From Pseudomonas baltica (lineage in GTDB: Bacteria; Pseudomonadota; Gammaproteobacteria; Pseudomonadales; Pseudomonadaceae): a stretch of 64,000 nucleotides of DNA. The stretch covers positions 186,001 through 250,000 of the forward strand of contig NZ_JACMYH010000002.1 of NCBI RefSeq assembly GCF_014235765.1. Reading direction: 5' to 3'. A program made the position numbers and the translations under genes. Position 1 is the stretch's first letter. Every line of letters starts with the position of its first letter. The notes beneath the pieces are model-generated. The model ran no database searches and had not been told where the DNA came from. It saw nothing but the letters and a program-made list of their open reading frames with translations. Of this stretch, positions 62,928 to 64,000 are shown piece by piece.

Positions 62928-64000
62928 TCAGTTCAGCCCGTATTTCTTGACCTTGTCGAACAGAGTGGTCTTGGCCATGCCCAGCTCCAGGCTGGCCTGG
63001 CTCAGATTGCCTGCCGTGCGCTGCAGGGCCTCGGTCAGCAGGTTGCGCTCGAACGCTTCCACCGCTTCGGAAAAGCCCAGGCTGACCACGGTGGCTGCAC
63101 CGTTTTTCTTGAAGGCCGGCAAACCCAGTGCGTAGCGCTCGGCCACGTTGCGTAGCTCGCGGACGTTGCCGGGCCAGTCATGGCTCATCAGGCGCGACAA
63201 GGTTGGTGCATCGAGCTCGGGCGGCTCACGGTCGAAGCGCAGCGCGGCCATCTGCAGGAAATGCTCGAACAGCTCGAGAATGTCTTCACGGCGCTCGCGC
63301 AGCGGCGGCAGTTCCAGGGTCACCACGTTGAGGCGGTAATACAGGTCGCTGCGGAACTGGTTCTGTCGGCTCAACGCGTCCAGGTCGGCCTTGGTGGCGG
63401 CGATCAGGCGACAGTCGACGGCAATGCTCTGGTTCGACCCCAGGCGTTCCAGTGTGCGCTCCTGCAGTACCCGCAGCAGCTTGATCTGCAGCGGTATCGG
63501 CATGCTTTCCACTTCGTCGAGAAACAGCGTGCCCTGGTCGGCATGCTCGATCTTGCCGATGCGGCGCTTGCCGGCGCCGGTGAAGGCATTGGCCTCATGG
63601 CCGAAGATCTCGCTTTCGAACAGCTGTTCCGGCAGGCCGCCGCAATTGAGCGCCACGAATGGCTGTGGCTGGCGCCGGCTGAAATCGTGCAGGCAGCGGG
63701 CGACCAGTTCCTTGCCGGTCCCGGTTTCACCCTCGATCAACACGTTGGCCGAGGTGTCGGCGACGTTGGCGATCAGCTCGCGCAGGTTGTGCATGGCGGG
63801 CGAGCGGCCAATGATGCGGCCTTCCAGCGAACTGCGTTCGGCCAATTGCCGGCGCAGCGAACTGACCTCGCGCGCCAGCCCGCGTCGCTCCAGCGCGCGG
63901 CGCACCACGTCCACCAGGCGCTCGGGCGAGAAGGGCTTCTCCATGAAGTCATAGGCGCCGCTGCGCATGGCCCCCACGGCCATGGAAATGTCGCCGTGGC
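62928..64000 (-). CDS. Sigma-54 response regulator (AauR/DctD-like), N-terminus cut by window edge
   Basis: The receiver domain's last part (HGDISMAVGAMRSGAYDFME, with KPF) is at the window end. The AAA+ domain follows: Walker A EGETGTGKE, the sigma-54 loop as NAFTGA instead of GAFTGA, and Walker B GTLFLDEVESMP. A Fis-type HTH closes the protein (LSQASLELGMAKTTLFDKV). The family controls uptake of acidic amino acids or C4-dicarboxylates; the HTH looks closer to AauR. The partner kinase should lie beyond 64000. Confidence 0.9.
   Translation of the reverse strand, partial: HGDISMAVGAMRSGAYDFMEKPFSPERLVDVVRRALERRGLAREVSSLRRQLAERSSLEGRIIGRSPAMHNLRELIANVADTSANVLIEGETGTGKELVARCLHDFSRRQPQPFVALNCGGLPEQLFESEIFGHEANAFTGAGKRRIGKIEHADQGTLFLDEVESMPIPLQIKLLRVLQERTLERLGSNQSIAVDCRLIAATKADLDALSRQNQFRSDLYYRLNVVTLELPPLRERREDILELFEHFLQMAALRFDREPPELDAPTLSRLMSHDWPGNVRELRNVAERYALGLPAFKKNGAATVVSLGFSEAVEAFERNLLTEALQRTAGNLSQASLELGMAKTTLFDKVKKYGLN

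Overview
The window is a high-GC, gene-dense chromosomal segment of a Pseudomonas, most like the P. putida/P. entomophila side of the genus. Support comes from the usg-fimV-truA-trpF-accD-folC-SPOR-cvpA-purF-metZ order, the aot-argR-aru/ast arginine block followed by alaS-lysC-csrA, the many REP/BIME palindromes, and two very large proteins of the pseudomonad dermonecrotic-toxin-like (DUF6543) type. No phage, transposase, integrase or CRISPR array was seen.

Layout. 1-7157: the 5' part of mnmC (minus strand), a divergent 1431-aa LRR/NEL ubiquitin-ligase-type effector, and pap (polyphosphate:AMP phosphotransferase) 21 bases behind it. 7158-7456: a tandem BIME. 7457-19286: a housekeeping run from usg to metZ. 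19454-19962: tRNA-Val and two identical tRNA-Asp genes with a promoter and a terminator. 19991-23305: a low-GC two-gene minus-strand operon coding for a secreted zinc-phospholipase-C-like protein and a PLA2-like lipoprotein. It sits between the tRNA-Asp pair and a DUF1289 gene next to rluB. 25336-28833: an amino-acid permease, arfB, an MFS transporter and a DUF2790 protein. 29173-43810: acsA, then the arginine uptake operon (aotJQMP), its regulator argR, and the complete arginine succinyltransferase operon (aruC, aruF, aruG, astD, astB, a small conserved gene, astE). 43814-44577: a type II lumazine synthase (ribH2) behind an FMN riboswitch. 44719-50136: ltaE, alaS, lysC, csrA. 50199-50625: tRNA-Ser and two tRNA-Arg. 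50646-52810: a DUF4124-like protein and mgtE. 52889-58201: a 1770-aa DUF6543 toxin-like protein. 58359-64000: metR/metE, a secreted alpha/beta hydrolase, and a truncated sigma-54 response regulator.

How the genes work together. The arginine block is one regulon: uptake by Aot, sensing by ArgR, and degradation to glutamate and succinate by the Aru/Ast enzymes. ArgR-type boxes (TGTCGC-N8-AA) occur before both aotJ and aruC. MetR probably activates metE from the shared divergent region. ribH2 expression should fall when FMN is plentiful.

The accessory content is three separate loci: the NEL effector, the phospholipase pair, and the giant DUF6543 protein. All are plausible weapons against eukaryotic hosts or rival cells. 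The phospholipase pair at the tRNA-Asp locus is the best candidate for an undescribed system. The split repeat modules of the 1770-aa protein are the second. Functional assignments for these three loci rest on motif reading only.
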